DNA of 64,000 bases from Prochlorococcus sp. AG-409-P01 (GTDB lineage Bacteria > Cyanobacteriota > Cyanobacteriia > PCC-6307 > Cyanobiaceae). The notes under the pieces are model-generated. The model was not told the origin of the DNA and searched no databases. It saw only the letters and a program-made list of their open reading frames with translations. The translations under genes were made by a program, and so were the position numbers. Positions 53,842-63,063 of the stretch are shown piece by piece. The DNA lies in assembly GCA_003215335.1 (NCBI GenBank), contig QCKM01000004.1:1-64000 (forward strand), written 5' to 3'. Within the stretch, counting starts at the first letter, position 1. Each line of letters begins with the position of its first letter.

Positions 53842-54216
53842 TTAAGTGAATTCATTTTTCGACTTAATTGATATGGTTTTAGATTTTTTGCAGCGGAATG
53901 ATTTGTTAACTAGTAAATTTACTTCTAAGAAAGTCTCGTTAGGAAGCAGGGTAGGAATATTGAAAACTATATAACCTTTCCCTTTGCTTGATATTACAAC
54001 ACCAACAGGTTCCCCTATACAGTCCGAACTGCTTAAATATTTAAAATAGATAGCCCTGCCTCTTTTTATAAGTGGGCTGCTATTTATTAATTCTCGATGA
54101 GTTGAAGGAGAATTGCCGGTTTTGGCTCTATTGATATTGAAAGAGGGAACTGATATTGAAATGGAGCAACCTTTTAATTTAATCCAATATAGGAGAAATA
54201 GACCTTTAAATGCAAA
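53842..54216 (-). pseudogene. 124-codon ORF without a start codon, possible decayed gene
   Basis: On the minus strand, from the TAA at 54219-54217 down to the TAA at 53844-53842, 124 codons contain no stop and also no ATG, GTG or TTG. The deduced chain begins FAFKGLFLLYWIKLKGCSIS (hydrophobic start, like an anchor or signal) and continues with an ordinary mix of residues, including SSSDCIGEPVGVVISSKGKG and FNIPTLLPNETFLEVNLLV. In this AT-rich sequence such a run is unlikely by chance (about 1 in 10,000 for a given frame by my estimate). It lies between prk and the short prepilin peptidase. It could be a decayed gene, a gene with an ATT/ATA start, or one joined by a frameshift to the short TTG frame at 54215. 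Confidence 0.4.
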
Positions 54217-54220
54217 TTAT

Positions 54221-55123
54221 CTAGGTTGCATTGTTTTTCTCTTCAATCATACGATGAATAATTGGCGTTAAGATTAGTTCCATTGCAAAACCCATTTTCC
54301 CGCCATTTACAACTATACTCGTTGGACTTGACATAAATGAATCGTGAATCATATTTAGAAGGTAGTTGAAATCTATTCCCCATTTTTCACGTGAACCTTT
54401 TCTAAAGTGAATTATTACGTAACTCTCGTCTGGTGTTGGGATGTTCCTGCAAATAAATGGGTTTGATGTGTCAACGGTTGGAACGCGTTGGAAATTGATA
54501 TCTGTTTTACTGAACTGTGGGCAGATGTGGTTAATGTAATCAGGCATTCTTCGCAATATTGTATCTACAATTGCTTCTGCTGAATATCCTCTTTCAGCAT
54601 TGTCTCGATGAATTTTTTGTATCCATTCGAGATTTGTAATTGGCACTACGCCAACAAGTAGGTCTGCTGCTGAGGCGACGTCATAACCTTCGCCTACAAC
54701 ACCTCCATGAAGACCTTCGTAGAAAAGCAGGTCAGTCCCGCTTGGGATTTCTTCCCAGGGGGTGAATTGGCCTGGTGCAAGTTTTACTCCTAGACGAGCA
54801 TTATGTTCTTCGGCTTCTTCTGGACTATGTAAGTAGTACCTTTTTTTCCCAGTACCGGATTGTCCATATGTACGGAATAGTTCCTCAAGCTTGTCAAAGA
54901 GATTTGCTTCTGGGCCGAAGTGAGAGAAGTTTTCTCCTTTGGCAAGGGCATCAGCCATTGCTTGCTTCATAGGCATCCGCTCAAAGCGGTGGTAACTGTC
55001 TCCTTCGACCACAGCAGGGATGATGTGTTCCCTAGCGAATATGTGCTCGAAGGCTCTCTTGACAGTGCTCGTTCCGGCTCCAGAAGAACCAGTGACAGCT
55101 ACAACTGGGTGAAGCTTCGACAT
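54221..55123 (-). CDS. prk: Phosphoribulokinase, class I (proteobacterial type)
   Basis: 300 residues. P-loop is GSSGAGTST (12-20), with Thr where plant-type PRK has the Lys of GxGKS. The family motifs GDSYHRFERMPMKQ, NFSHFGPEANLFDKLEELF, FYEGLHGGVV and PITNLEWIQKIHRD follow those of purple-bacterial PRK. It makes ribulose 1,5-bisphosphate, the substrate of Rubisco. The N-terminal Cys pair that lets thioredoxin and CP12 control the plant and beta-cyanobacterial class II enzymes is absent; the only Cys are near positions 205 and 233. A palindrome TTAACGTTAA lies upstream of the start. Confidence 0.94.
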   Translation of the reverse strand: MSKLHPVVAVTGSSGAGTSTVKRAFEHIFAREHIIPAVVEGDSYHRFERMPMKQAMADALAKGENFSHFGPEANLFDKLEELFRTYGQSGTGKKRYYLHSPEEAEEHNARLGVKLAPGQFTPWEEIPSGTDLLFYEGLHGGVVGEGYDVASAADLLVGVVPITNLEWIQKIHRDNAERGYSAEAIVDTILRRMPDYINHICPQFSKTDINFQRVPTVDTSNPFICRNIPTPDESYVIIHFRKGSREKWGIDFNYLLNMIHDSFMSSPTSIVVNGGKMGFAMELILTPIIHRMIEEKNNAT

Positions 55124-55136
55124 CGAGTCAGGCTAT

Positions 55137-55146
55137 TTAACGTTAA
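55137..55146. promoter_or_regulatory. Palindrome in the prk leader
   Basis: TTAACGTTAA, 14-23 bp before the prk start codon, is a perfect 10-bp palindrome. LysR-type regulators of carbon genes in cyanobacteria use TTA-N-TAA-type sites, but this one is shorter than those I know. Confidence 0.25.
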
Positions 55147-55218
55147 GAGATTTTGGCAGGTCGCCTGGCAGCCAAGGTCTTTCTAAGCAGAAATTGTATT
55201 TATAGCTTGTAAGCCTAA

Positions 55219-56292
55219 TCAGATTGAGAGAAGTAATTGATCTCCCATCTCGGAACAGCTAAGTGCCTTGCAGCCTGGGCTCATCAAGTCCAAAGTTCTG
55301 TAGCCATCTGCAAGAACTCTTTCAACAGACTCCTCTAGGTTCCTTGCTGCGGCCTCTTCGTTAAGACCAATCCTTAGCATCATGGCGGCAGATAGGACCA
55401 TTGCAATTGGATTGGCTTTATCCATTCCTGCAATGTCTGGCGCAGAACCATGTACCGGTTCAAATAACCCTGGACCTTCACTGCTGAGGGATGCTGATGG
55501 CAGCATGCCTATAGAACCAGTTAACATCGCAGCTTCGTCACTGAGGATGTCCCCAAAAAGATTGCCTGTAAGGATTACATCAAATTGGCAGGGTTCCTTA
55601 ACTAACTGCATTGCAGCGTTATCCACATAAAGGTGGCTTAAGTCAACCTCTGAATAATTCTTTGCAATCGAATCAACTCGCTCTCGCCATAATTGACTTA
55701 CGTCTAGAACATTTGCTTTGTCTACTGAACAAAGCTTTCTTTTTCTTTTTAAAGCTAGTTCAAAGGCAACTTTTGCAATACGATCTATTTCCATAGTTGA
55801 ATAACTCATAGTATTAAATCCTCTTTCTTCGCTATCTGTTTTGACCCTTCCTTTTGGTTTGCTGAAATAGATTCCCCCTGTTAGTTCTCGAACGACCATT
55901 AGGTCAACACTCTTTATCAGATCTGGCTTTAAGGAGCTTGCATCAATAAGGGAGGGGAAAATTGTTATGGGTCTTAGGTTTGCAAATAATCCGAGTCCTT
56001 TCCTTAAGGAAAGCAAACCTGTTTCAGGTCTTGTCTCTCTAGGTAAATCATCAAAACGTGGACTCCCTATTGCTGCTAACAAAACAGCATCACTTTCTTG
56101 ACAGGCTTGAAGTGTCTTTAAAGGGAGAGGTGAGTCAGTTTTATCAATAGCAGCACCGCCAATAAGGTGCTCTTCAAAAGTCAACTGGAATGAATGCTTT
56201 TTAGCAATGTTTTCTAAAAGACGTTTTGAGACATTGGTGATTTCTGGTCCAATCCCATCGCCTGGAAGTAAAGCTATCCGATACTGTCGCAT
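55219..56292 (-). CDS. leuB: 3-isopropylmalate dehydrogenase
   Basis: 357 residues. Motifs are LLPGDGIGPEI, PETGLLSLRKGLGLFANLRP, VVRELTGGIYFSKP and the metal and substrate stretch LFGDILSDEAAMLTGSIGM. It oxidises and decarboxylates 3-isopropylmalate to 2-oxoisocaproate in leucine synthesis. leuC/leuD are not in the window. It lies 41 bp after lpxD on the same strand, and a 95-bp gap separates it from prk. Confidence 0.97.
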   Translation of the reverse strand: MRQYRIALLPGDGIGPEITNVSKRLLENIAKKHSFQLTFEEHLIGGAAIDKTDSPLPLKTLQACQESDAVLLAAIGSPRFDDLPRETRPETGLLSLRKGLGLFANLRPITIFPSLIDASSLKPDLIKSVDLMVVRELTGGIYFSKPKGRVKTDSEERGFNTMSYSTMEIDRIAKVAFELALKRKRKLCSVDKANVLDVSQLWRERVDSIAKNYSEVDLSHLYVDNAAMQLVKEPCQFDVILTGNLFGDILSDEAAMLTGSIGMLPSASLSSEGPGLFEPVHGSAPDIAGMDKANPIAMVLSAAMMLRIGLNEEAAARNLEESVERVLADGYRTLDLMSPGCKALSCSEMGDQLLLSI

Positions 56293-56333
56293 GATGAATT
56301 TTATGAAATAGAGACAGAGAAAAATCAGTGAGA

Positions 56334-57377
56334 TCAGTTATGCAATTCTTTTTGGAGTTTGCGAAGGGCCTTAGCTATCTCGGGAAGTTTGCTGAAAGTA
56401 GCAGAACATCTGAGCCATAAAACGTTTGGAATGGCGGGATATCCACTTACGACTTGTCCTGGTTTGATCTCACCATGAAGACCGCTTTTTGAACTTGCTA
56501 TCACCTGATCACCTATTACAGCTCGATTTGCTACACCCACCTGACCGGCGAGAATAACTCCGTTTCCAAGTTGAGCTCCTCCAGCAACTCCGACTTGAGA
56601 AGCCAGGGCACATCTTTTCCCTGTAGTTACACCATGGCCAATTTGTACAAGATTATCAATTTTTGTTCCTGACCCAATAAGAGTTTTGCCTACTGATGGT
56701 CTGTCAATGGTTGATCCACAGCCGATTTCTACATCATCTTCAATTACTACAACACCAGTCTGTGGCATCTTGAACCAACCATTTTCTGTTGGGACAAATC
56801 CGAACCCTTCAGATCCAATTACAGCATTTGAGTGGACAACACACCTTTTGCCTAGATAGGTCCCTTTTTGAATGACTGCATTGGCGTGAATTTCATTGTC
56901 TTCCCCAACTTCAACATTTTGATATATCACCACACCTGGGTGGATGAAGCTATTTGATCCAATGCGACTACCCTTTCCAACAAAAACTCTGGGCCCGATA
57001 GTGACATTATCTCCAATAACAACTCCCTCTTCTAATACTGATGTGGGATGTATCCCACTAAGTGGCCTCTTTTCAGGATGTAGTTTTCCGAGTACTTCTG
57101 CAAAACCAAGTCTTGGATTGGTCAAGACAGCCCAAGCTAATCCTTTTTGTTCAGCAATTGCACGAAGATCTTCTGACGGTGGGAGGAGAATTGCACCGGC
57201 ATTGCTCTTGTCGAGTTGAGAACTCAAGGAATTATCTTTTTCTAAAAAGCTGATTTGATTTGGGTTCGCTTGATCGAGAGAGGCTCCAGAAACCAGATCT
57301 GGATCATCTGCCAAATAGTGTGATTCAAGGCCAGAATTTCCTTGCTGTAAGAAATTGATCAACTCGCTGAAGTGCAT
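56334..57377 (-). CDS. lpxD: UDP-3-O-acylglucosamine N-acyltransferase
   Basis: 347 residues. A short N-terminal uridine-binding domain (to about 100) precedes a left-handed beta-helix of hexapeptide repeats ([59 protein letters not shown]) and a C-terminal helix. The catalytic His is in LVQIGHGV. It adds the N-linked acyl chain to UDP-3-O-acyl-glucosamine in lipid A synthesis. It shows LPS is made, in line with lptB and LptF/G. proB lies 24 bp upstream. Confidence 0.96.
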   Translation of the reverse strand: MHFSELINFLQQGNSGLESHYLADDPDLVSGASLDQANPNQISFLEKDNSLSSQLDKSNAGAILLPPSEDLRAIAEQKGLAWAVLTNPRLGFAEVLGKLHPEKRPLSGIHPTSVLEEGVVIGDNVTIGPRVFVGKGSRIGSNSFIHPGVVIYQNVEVGEDNEIHANAVIQKGTYLGKRCVVHSNAVIGSEGFGFVPTENGWFKMPQTGVVVIEDDVEIGCGSTIDRPSVGKTLIGSGTKIDNLVQIGHGVTTGKRCALASQVGVAGGAQLGNGVILAGQVGVANRAVIGDQVIASSKSGLHGEIKPGQVVSGYPAIPNVLWLRCSATFSKLPEIAKALRKLQKELHN

Positions 57378-57401
57378 AGCAAAAAACTCGGCGGCTGAAT
57401 C

Positions 57402-58514
57402 TTAATTCTCCTGGTTCAAATCTTTAATGGTTCTATTTGTAACCACTAGCACGTCCCTGTGAACAACTATTGGTGATTTCCCCTTGCCAAGAGGTTCGGC
57501 TAGGTGTTTTTTCAGGCCTTCACTACTTAATGAACTCAGCCCTCTAGCAATTTCTTGTCCTTTTGGATTGAGCATTAATACAGGTTGATTCGCTTCGAAA
57601 TCTCCTTCGACTTTTGTTATTCCAACAAGCAATAAGGATGCTCCGTGAAGTTCGATTGCATTACAAGCTCCTGAGTCAAGATGAAGACTTCCAAGAGGAT
57701 TTATGGCATGAGCTAACCAACTTTTTCGATTTGCTAATGGTTGAGGGTGTGGATGGAAAACGGTACCCCCCCTTGACCCTTTAAGAAGATTGTCTAAGAC
57801 ATTGGAATCTCGACCATCAGCAAGGTGAACTGTTATTCCACTTGCTGTTGCAATTCTTGCTGCGGCAAGTTTTGTGGTCATTCCACCAGTGCCCCAACTT
57901 CCTCCTCCCCCAGCGCTTTTTTCAAGTTTGATTAATTCATTGGGATGATGAACATCTGAAATTGGTTTGGCCATGGAATTCATTCTTGGATCAGAGGAAT
58001 AAAGCCGATCAACATCAGTGAGCATGATTAATTGATCTGCCCCTATAGCCGTTGCAACGAGGGCAGATAGGGTGTCGTTGTCTCCAAATCGCAGTTCTTC
58101 AGGAGATAAGCTGTCGTTTTCGTTGACTATTGGAATTACTTTCCAGTCGAGAAGTTTCCTAAGAGTGCTAGATGCATTGCTGAAATTTCGTCTTGAGTTG
58201 AGATCAGAACGTGTAAGTAATACCTGAGCCACTTTGCAGCCTTGTTTTGCCATTGCATTTTCATAAAGTGCCATTAGATGTCCTTGCCCAATTGCTGCGA
58301 CAGCCTGCAGGGAGACGATGTCTTCTGGTCTTTGTGATAGGCCTAGACGCTTGCATCCAAGACCAACTGCACCACTGCTAACAAGGACTACACCATCTCC
58401 TCTTTTGAGGCTTGCTGCTAGATGAGTGCTGTACCTATTTATGACCTTTGCCGTGGAAAGCTTCTCATCCCCTCGCAACAGACTTGTTCCAACCTTCACT
58501 ACTCTTAAGGTCAT
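57402..58514 (-). CDS. proB: Glutamate 5-kinase
   Basis: 370 residues. The amino acid kinase domain ([50 protein letters not shown]) is followed by a C-terminal PUA domain (about 285-370). It phosphorylates glutamate in the first step of proline synthesis. The ATG overlaps the stop of the YqeG gene (ATGA), so translation is coupled. lpxD follows 24 bp downstream. Confidence 0.96.
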   Translation of the reverse strand: MTLRVVKVGTSLLRGDEKLSTAKVINRYSTHLAASLKRGDGVVLVSSGAVGLGCKRLGLSQRPEDIVSLQAVAAIGQGHLMALYENAMAKQGCKVAQVLLTRSDLNSRRNFSNASSTLRKLLDWKVIPIVNENDSLSPEELRFGDNDTLSALVATAIGADQLIMLTDVDRLYSSDPRMNSMAKPISDVHHPNELIKLEKSAGGGGSWGTGGMTTKLAAARIATASGITVHLADGRDSNVLDNLLKGSRGGTVFHPHPQPLANRKSWLAHAINPLGSLHLDSGACNAIELHGASLLLVGITKVEGDFEANQPVLMLNPKGQEIARGLSSLSSEGLKKHLAEPLGKGKSPIVVHRDVLVVTNRTIKDLNQEN

Positions 58515-59020
58515 GGCTGTATAGCTCCTAAGAGATGAACTAGTGCTTGCTCAATTTTTTGCATTTGATTATCTAAATAAGGATTTCCATCTACATGAAT
58601 TGGTTTAACAAGAACCGTATAAAGACCCAAGCGGTTTCCAACCAAAATATCTGTGAAAATTCTGTCGCCAATCATTGCAATCTTTGATGGTTTGAAATTT
58701 AAGTTGTTGACAACTTTTTGAAGAGAAGCTTTTCGTGGTTTGGAAGCTTTACAAGTGAAAGATACCCCTAATTGATTGGCGACTGCGCCAATACGTTTTT
58801 TAGAAGGGTTGTTGCTCAAAAGGTGTAATGAAAGATGCTGTTGCGCATTTGATACCCAATCTTTTATGGGTTTTGGGAGAGTTGTGTTGCGTCCAGGCAA
58901 TAAGGTTTTATCAACATCAAGAACAAGGGCTTTTATACCCATATCAAGAAAATGCTCTATAGGCAGATCTGGAACACATACTTCAGGTGCCCAGTCAGGT
59001 TTAAGCCAGCTTTGGCTCAT
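58511..59020 (-). CDS. YqeG family HAD-IIIA phosphatase
   Basis: 169 residues. HAD motif I is [15 protein letters not shown] (Asp35, Asp37), motif [11 protein letters not shown], and motif [21 protein letters not shown]. It fits the YqeG-type HAD subfamily (IIIA), whose plant and yeast relative Gep4 dephosphorylates phosphatidylglycerophosphate. A role in phosphatidylglycerol synthesis, which is vital for thylakoids, is possible by that homology but not shown. It overlaps proB by 4 bp and the DUF3727 gene by one base. Confidence 0.9.
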   Translation of the reverse strand: MSQSWLKPDWAPEVCVPDLPIEHFLDMGIKALVLDVDKTLLPGRNTTLPKPIKDWVSNAQQHLSLHLLSNNPSKKRIGAVANQLGVSFTCKASKPRKASLQKVVNNLNFKPSKIAMIGDRIFTDILVGNRLGLYTVLVKPIHVDGNPYLDNQMQKIEQALVHLLGAIQP

Positions 59021-59562
59021 CAGTCAGATAGCTCCCTCTCTTCGAGTTCTGACTCAATACGAGGCTGTATTAATTCAAACTCTTCACCTTCTACCAATGT
59101 GGCTTGACCATCTTTTAAACGAGCAACAACAAAAAATGGATCTAGAGGAATATATAGACCATATTCTTTATCTTCGACTCTGAAGCTAACTAGAAGCTCG
59201 TATGTTTCTGAGTCGTCATCAATATTCTCTTCTTCAAGTTCTTCTGGATCTGGCTCATCCAGTTCTCCACTAATAGTAAGGGTTACTGCTGAACGCACCA
59301 AAGTCAAGTCGTGTTCTTGGAGGACTACATCAGCTACTGAAAGTATTGGTTCGCTGCTATCAATAGTTTCAATTAATTCAGGATCATTACCTTCAACAAG
59401 TAGAAAAAGCGATACGGGGGTGTCTACAGGTGTAAGTAGAGCGTAGTCACAATCATCTATAGGAATAAGCTGCTCAAGAAAGCACAGCAGATCACTTCCC
59501 TTGCTGTCTCTAACAACAACTGTTGGTACCTCACCACTATTGCTGGGACCTGATGCAGTCAT
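59020..59562 (-). CDS. DUF3727 family protein
   Basis: 180 residues. PTVVVRDSKGSDLLCFLEQ, YALLTPVDTPVSLFLL and, after an acidic middle (EPDPEELEEENIDDD), LLVSFRVEDKEYGLYIPLDPF match the DUF3727/DUF1292-like cyanobacterial and plastid family. It is acidic throughout. Function is unknown to me. Its stop shares a base with the YqeG ATG (TGATG), so the genes are coupled, and it is 69 bp from ruvX. Confidence 0.75.
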   Translation of the reverse strand: MTASGPSNSGEVPTVVVRDSKGSDLLCFLEQLIPIDDCDYALLTPVDTPVSLFLLVEGNDPELIETIDSSEPILSVADVVLQEHDLTLVRSAVTLTISGELDEPDPEELEEENIDDDSETYELLVSFRVEDKEYGLYIPLDPFFVVARLKDGQATLVEGEEFELIQPRIESELEERELSD

Positions 59563-59631
59563 AAAAGTTTCTGGTTGATTTGATCAGGATCTCCCATTGC
59601 ACTTCTACTGGTCAATGAAAGATGGTGTCAT

Positions 59632-60069
59632 TTAGACAGGTCTTAATTCAGGACCTTCATGTAGCCACTGCTCTAACAGAAGTGCAGCAGCAGCACTATC
59701 TAGTTGCCCACTGCGATCTCCATGCAAGCCATAAAGCTCCCCTGCAGCCCATGTGCTGGAATGTTCATTTACCCAGGCAATTGGTAAACAAAGTGCTTTG
59801 CTAAGTTTTCGCCCGTATTTTTCAGAATAGATTGCTTGTTTGGTCAATCGACCAGACTCATCTAATGGCAAACCAATAATAAGACCCTCAGCTTTCCTTT
59901 TATGGCAAAGTACTTTTAAAATTTTTAGGTCTTCAGAAAACTCTTTTCTAATAATTGGCGGAAGTTTTTTAATTGTAATTCCAAAAGGGTCGCAGCCTGC
60001 CAAGCCGATGCGTTTTCGGCCAACATCAATACTTATAATTGATTTTGGTTGTGGACGTATTTTTAGCAT
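59632..60069 (-). CDS. ruvX: Putative Holliday junction resolvase / pre-16S rRNA nuclease
   Basis: 145 residues, RNase H-like fold of the YqgF family. Motifs are SIDVGRKRIGLAGCDP with catalytic Asp15, LIIGLPLDESGRLTKQA, WVNEHSSTWAA and QLDSAAAALLLEQWL with the second catalytic Asp. The family is linked to 5' processing of pre-16S rRNA in E. coli, and named for a proposed Holliday junction activity. The ATG overlaps the stop of the upstream GNAT-like gene (TAATG). Confidence 0.92.
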   Translation of the reverse strand: MLKIRPQPKSIISIDVGRKRIGLAGCDPFGITIKKLPPIIRKEFSEDLKILKVLCHKRKAEGLIIGLPLDESGRLTKQAIYSEKYGRKLSKALCLPIAWVNEHSSTWAAGELYGLHGDRSGQLDSAAAALLLEQWLHEGPELRPV

Positions 60070-61142
60070 TAACGACGTCCAAGTGATGGGGTTGGAAGTG
60101 GTGGGTGTTGTGGTTGCAATCTTTCTAACATTGACTCCAGAGGTCTTGTGCCATAAATGATCTTATTGTTTAATTGTCTTTTCCAAAGGCTTCTAGCTAA
60201 AAGTATTCTTTCACCAATTCTCTCCCAGCCAAGATTGGATAACAATTCATTCAATTTTTCATCTTCATGTGATGTTTCAATCTGAATCTGAGGGTTTTGG
60301 ATTTTTAATTTTTTAAGAACAATAGGTAAAGCCTCTACTAGACGATTGTCCCAGGCTTGGTCTCGAAGCAGTTCGAGAATTGATTGTGCGCCATCTGTGC
60401 CTCGATTGATGATTCCTGCAATGGCTGCCTTTTTAGACTCTGATTCAGCCAGAATTATGTAGCCATTTTCAGTTCTATCGCTGAGTAAATCAGTCCATTG
60501 CCTATCAACAATTTGGCGAAGGTGACTCGGGCTGCTTGATAGTTCGAGATGCCAAAGCAACGGCGCATTTGTTTTTGTTAACCCTTGCCAAACAAGACCT
60601 TTGGGTAATTTTTTTAGATGATCAGTTGATACTTTGTCTCTCTGGTCAATGGAAGGTGTCCAGCATTGGAAGAGTTTTAGTGGTTGAAACCCCAGCTCTC
60701 TTGCAAGACCAATAAGCTCTAGGTTTTCTGAAGGACAACGTATGACCCAGCTATGAGCTCTTTCTATACCAAGCTCTAAAACGTTTGTTAACAAGGCATG
60801 ATTTAACTTTCGCAGGCTTGAATTTTTAGGAGGAGTGATCATTGTGGGCGATTCCACTAACCAGCATGTGCCTCGGCGGTTATAGGGACGCACAGTTAAA
60901 TAGGCTATTAGGTGTTTTTCTTCCGTCGCAACAACGCATAAGCGGTTGCGAGCAGGCATTAGTTCTGCGAAATGCTTTTCAGCTTGTGCTAGCCAACTCT
61001 CCCAAAGCATTTTTTGGAGAGAAGCACGTTGAGCTGTTTCATTTTTGGAATTGAGCAGGGCTATATGTTTTGCCTTAAGCAATTCAACGCAAAGAGAGTT
61101 GCTGTATGCCTCTACCAAGCCAAAAAGAGATTCCTTGTCCAA
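60069..61142 (-). CDS. GNAT-like protein of unknown function
   Basis: 357 residues, TTG start at 61142. Two GNAT-like halves can be seen: one around RLCVVATEEKHLIAYLTVRP and a conserved VLELGIERAHSWVIRCPSENLELIGLARELGFQP segment typical of GNAT motif B, and a second around NGYIILAESESKKAAIAGIINR and LLSNLGWERIGERILLARS. It is probably an acyltransferase or a structural relative. Substrate unknown. It is common in picocyanobacteria as far as I recall. Coupled to ruvX by one-base overlap. Confidence 0.65.
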   Translation of the reverse strand: MDKESLFGLVEAYSNSLCVELLKAKHIALLNSKNETAQRASLQKMLWESWLAQAEKHFAELMPARNRLCVVATEEKHLIAYLTVRPYNRRGTCWLVESPTMITPPKNSSLRKLNHALLTNVLELGIERAHSWVIRCPSENLELIGLARELGFQPLKLFQCWTPSIDQRDKVSTDHLKKLPKGLVWQGLTKTNAPLLWHLELSSSPSHLRQIVDRQWTDLLSDRTENGYIILAESESKKAAIAGIINRGTDGAQSILELLRDQAWDNRLVEALPIVLKKLKIQNPQIQIETSHEDEKLNELLSNLGWERIGERILLARSLWKRQLNNKIIYGTRPLESMLERLQPQHPPLPTPSLGRR

Positions 61143-61180
61143 ATCTATCTAGCTTCAAAAATTGTGCTTCCAAATTCTTG

Positions 61181-62350
61181 TTATTTTGGTCTAATTAGAA
61201 CCAATGGGGTTTGCTCATCAGCATTGCCAGCAGGGTTTGGACTGAGGGCTTTCTCCAAAAGCGTTAGATTGCAATGACTACTTGCGGCTAAAACTTTTAC
61301 CCGACCCAGATCGTTTACATCCACAATCGCTACTGGAATTCCAATTTCAGATGCAGCTACTTTGCAAAAGTTTTTAGTTCTCTTCGGTCCTAAGACGATT
61401 GTTTGGTCATAAGGAGGCGTTGTGCCAGTGATGTCATCTATTAGTCGGGCCTGTTGCCCTGCGAGGCGATAAAAACCACCTTTAATCCCTATGAGTTTAA
61501 GAGCTACTCCAACACTCCATGCAACGAGTACTCTGGAGGGCCCGACAATATCAATAAGTGCTTGGAGACCACAAGCTGTTGCAAGACTGCTGGTTGGATG
61601 AAAGGCTTTACAAAGTATCTTCGCAAGATATCCGGGATTAATTGAACTTGGATGAAGGTATCTACCTTGCATAATTGCCAAAGGGGTCTCGCCAATCGTG
61701 AGAATGTCTCCACTGCGAACTAAATGCCCTGCATATTTCTGAAGTATTTGTATTGGGTCGTCTAGCACTCCAAGCAGGTGGGTTTTTATGGGAAGTACTT
61801 CATATCCATCTCCAGGGTTGAATTTAACTTTTGAGGGTTGTACTGGTTTTGGATGCAAAATTGGAACTAGTAGGCCTTGACGACGTTTAAGCCTTCCGAA
61901 TGGTCCGTAGTTAACCCAATGAATTTCTACCCAGAGATTTTGTGCGTTTATAAGCTCACTATTAAATGATTTCTCCATTTGCAAGGTTATAAGAACATGG
62001 ACTCGGGTTCGTTGGAAACTCTTCAAGATATAGGCGGTCCAATATCCATCCTTTCTTGCCTCTTGGTCAGGATGAAATGATGTTATTTTTGTTGTTATCT
62101 TTGTCTCTCTTAAATCAACCTCTCCTAGGGGGACTGCTTTTATTTTCATTTCAGGGATCATCACTTCCATTCTTGGATGTGGGTTTTTTATTTCCAACCA
62201 TCCGGAAATTACAACACAACTATCTTGGCATTTTACGTCCCAGTCAAAAGAGTCTAATTGAAGTGGTGAAGATGCTCTAAGCTTATATTTTAGTTCAAGT
62301 AAGCAGATTAATGAGGCCAGTAGTAGTAATGCAATAAAAATGCTTGACAT
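61181..62350 (-). CDS. Membrane-anchored F420-0:gamma-glutamyl ligase-like protein
   Basis: 389 residues. One membrane helix at residues 1-20; a beta-rich segment (about 30-170) without known motif; then a CofE-type domain: GDGYEVLPIKTHLLGVLDDP, SGDILTIGETPLAIMQGR, HPTSSLATACGLQALID and GIKGGFYRLAG. CofE adds glutamate to coenzyme F420, yet no F420 biosynthesis gene is in the window and Prochlorococcus is not known to make it. Related proteins occur in many cyanobacteria and may act on a different substrate. Confidence 0.75.
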   Translation of the reverse strand: MSSIFIALLLLASLICLLELKYKLRASSPLQLDSFDWDVKCQDSCVVISGWLEIKNPHPRMEVMIPEMKIKAVPLGEVDLRETKITTKITSFHPDQEARKDGYWTAYILKSFQRTRVHVLITLQMEKSFNSELINAQNLWVEIHWVNYGPFGRLKRRQGLLVPILHPKPVQPSKVKFNPGDGYEVLPIKTHLLGVLDDPIQILQKYAGHLVRSGDILTIGETPLAIMQGRYLHPSSINPGYLAKILCKAFHPTSSLATACGLQALIDIVGPSRVLVAWSVGVALKLIGIKGGFYRLAGQQARLIDDITGTTPPYDQTIVLGPKRTKNFCKVAASEIGIPVAIVDVNDLGRVKVLAASSHCNLTLLEKALSPNPAGNADEQTPLVLIRPK

Positions 62351-62442
62351 CTGATTTGCTGTAAATGTGCAAGTGTTGATAACGCGAAGCGTCGGTTTTA
62401 GGTGAATGTGTTCTCATTGTTATCTATTGAGAATATGCATGG

Positions 62443-62988
62443 TTAATTTGTCTTCGAACTGTTTTTTCCTTTTGATGGTTCGCTGTTGTACTCATTAAAA
62501 CTCTTGATGGTCAAGTTGTAGGAAGGTTCTTCAAGACCTGTGGCTCTACTAATGCTGCTATTTAGCTCTTTCACTGATACTTGGCCCTCTTGGTCTAGTT
62601 GGATTGTTCCATTGCCGTCTATGACAACTGTTTGGGGGATGCGACCATGCCAATAATAAGCAGGTTCTCTAGGGTCTTCGCTCGGGTGTCTTTGTATTTC
62701 GTCAGTGGTATAGGGCAATATATCGATTTCGGAGCCCCAAACTAGCTTTAAAGCTGAAACTACTGGTGCGAACTGTTTGCTCGTTGCGCTGTCATCAAGA
62801 TAGAAGACAATTACACTTGTCCGTTTTCTCTCAAGACTATTGGCAAGAGTTGTTGTAGGAGGTACTAGTGAGCCATTAGCGGCGTAAAGAAAAAAAATGT
62901 TTCCGTCGTAGCTATCCGTCTCGCGAGCAGCATTTGCTGGCAAGGCCAACAAAACAATGGCTAAAAAAATGCTTGCGATGTTTTTCAT
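62443..62988 (-). CDS. Thylakoid PSI accumulation factor (thioredoxin-like)
   Basis: 181 residues from the ATG at 62988. Residues 1-20 form a signal peptide (IASIFLAIVLLALPANAA). The mature part has a thioredoxin-like fold: GSLVPPTTTLANSLERKRTS, VIVFYLDDSATSKQFAPVV and RIPQTVVIDGNGTIQLDQEG. The CxxC of thioredoxins is absent (LDDSATSK takes its place), so it has no redox activity. This family is annotated as a thylakoid membrane photosystem I accumulation factor. It acts in the lumen or at the thylakoid membrane. Confidence 0.75.
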   Translation of the reverse strand: MKNIASIFLAIVLLALPANAARETDSYDGNIFFLYAANGSLVPPTTTLANSLERKRTSVIVFYLDDSATSKQFAPVVSALKLVWGSEIDILPYTTDEIQRHPSEDPREPAYYWHGRIPQTVVIDGNGTIQLDQEGQVSVKELNSSISRATGLEEPSYNLTIKSFNEYNSEPSKGKNSSKTN

Positions 62989-63063
62989 CAGATCGGCCAT
63001 GGGCCTTTTTTCAATACTTGAAGACTTTATTGTGTGATGTAATTAGATGAATGGGTAGGTCGA

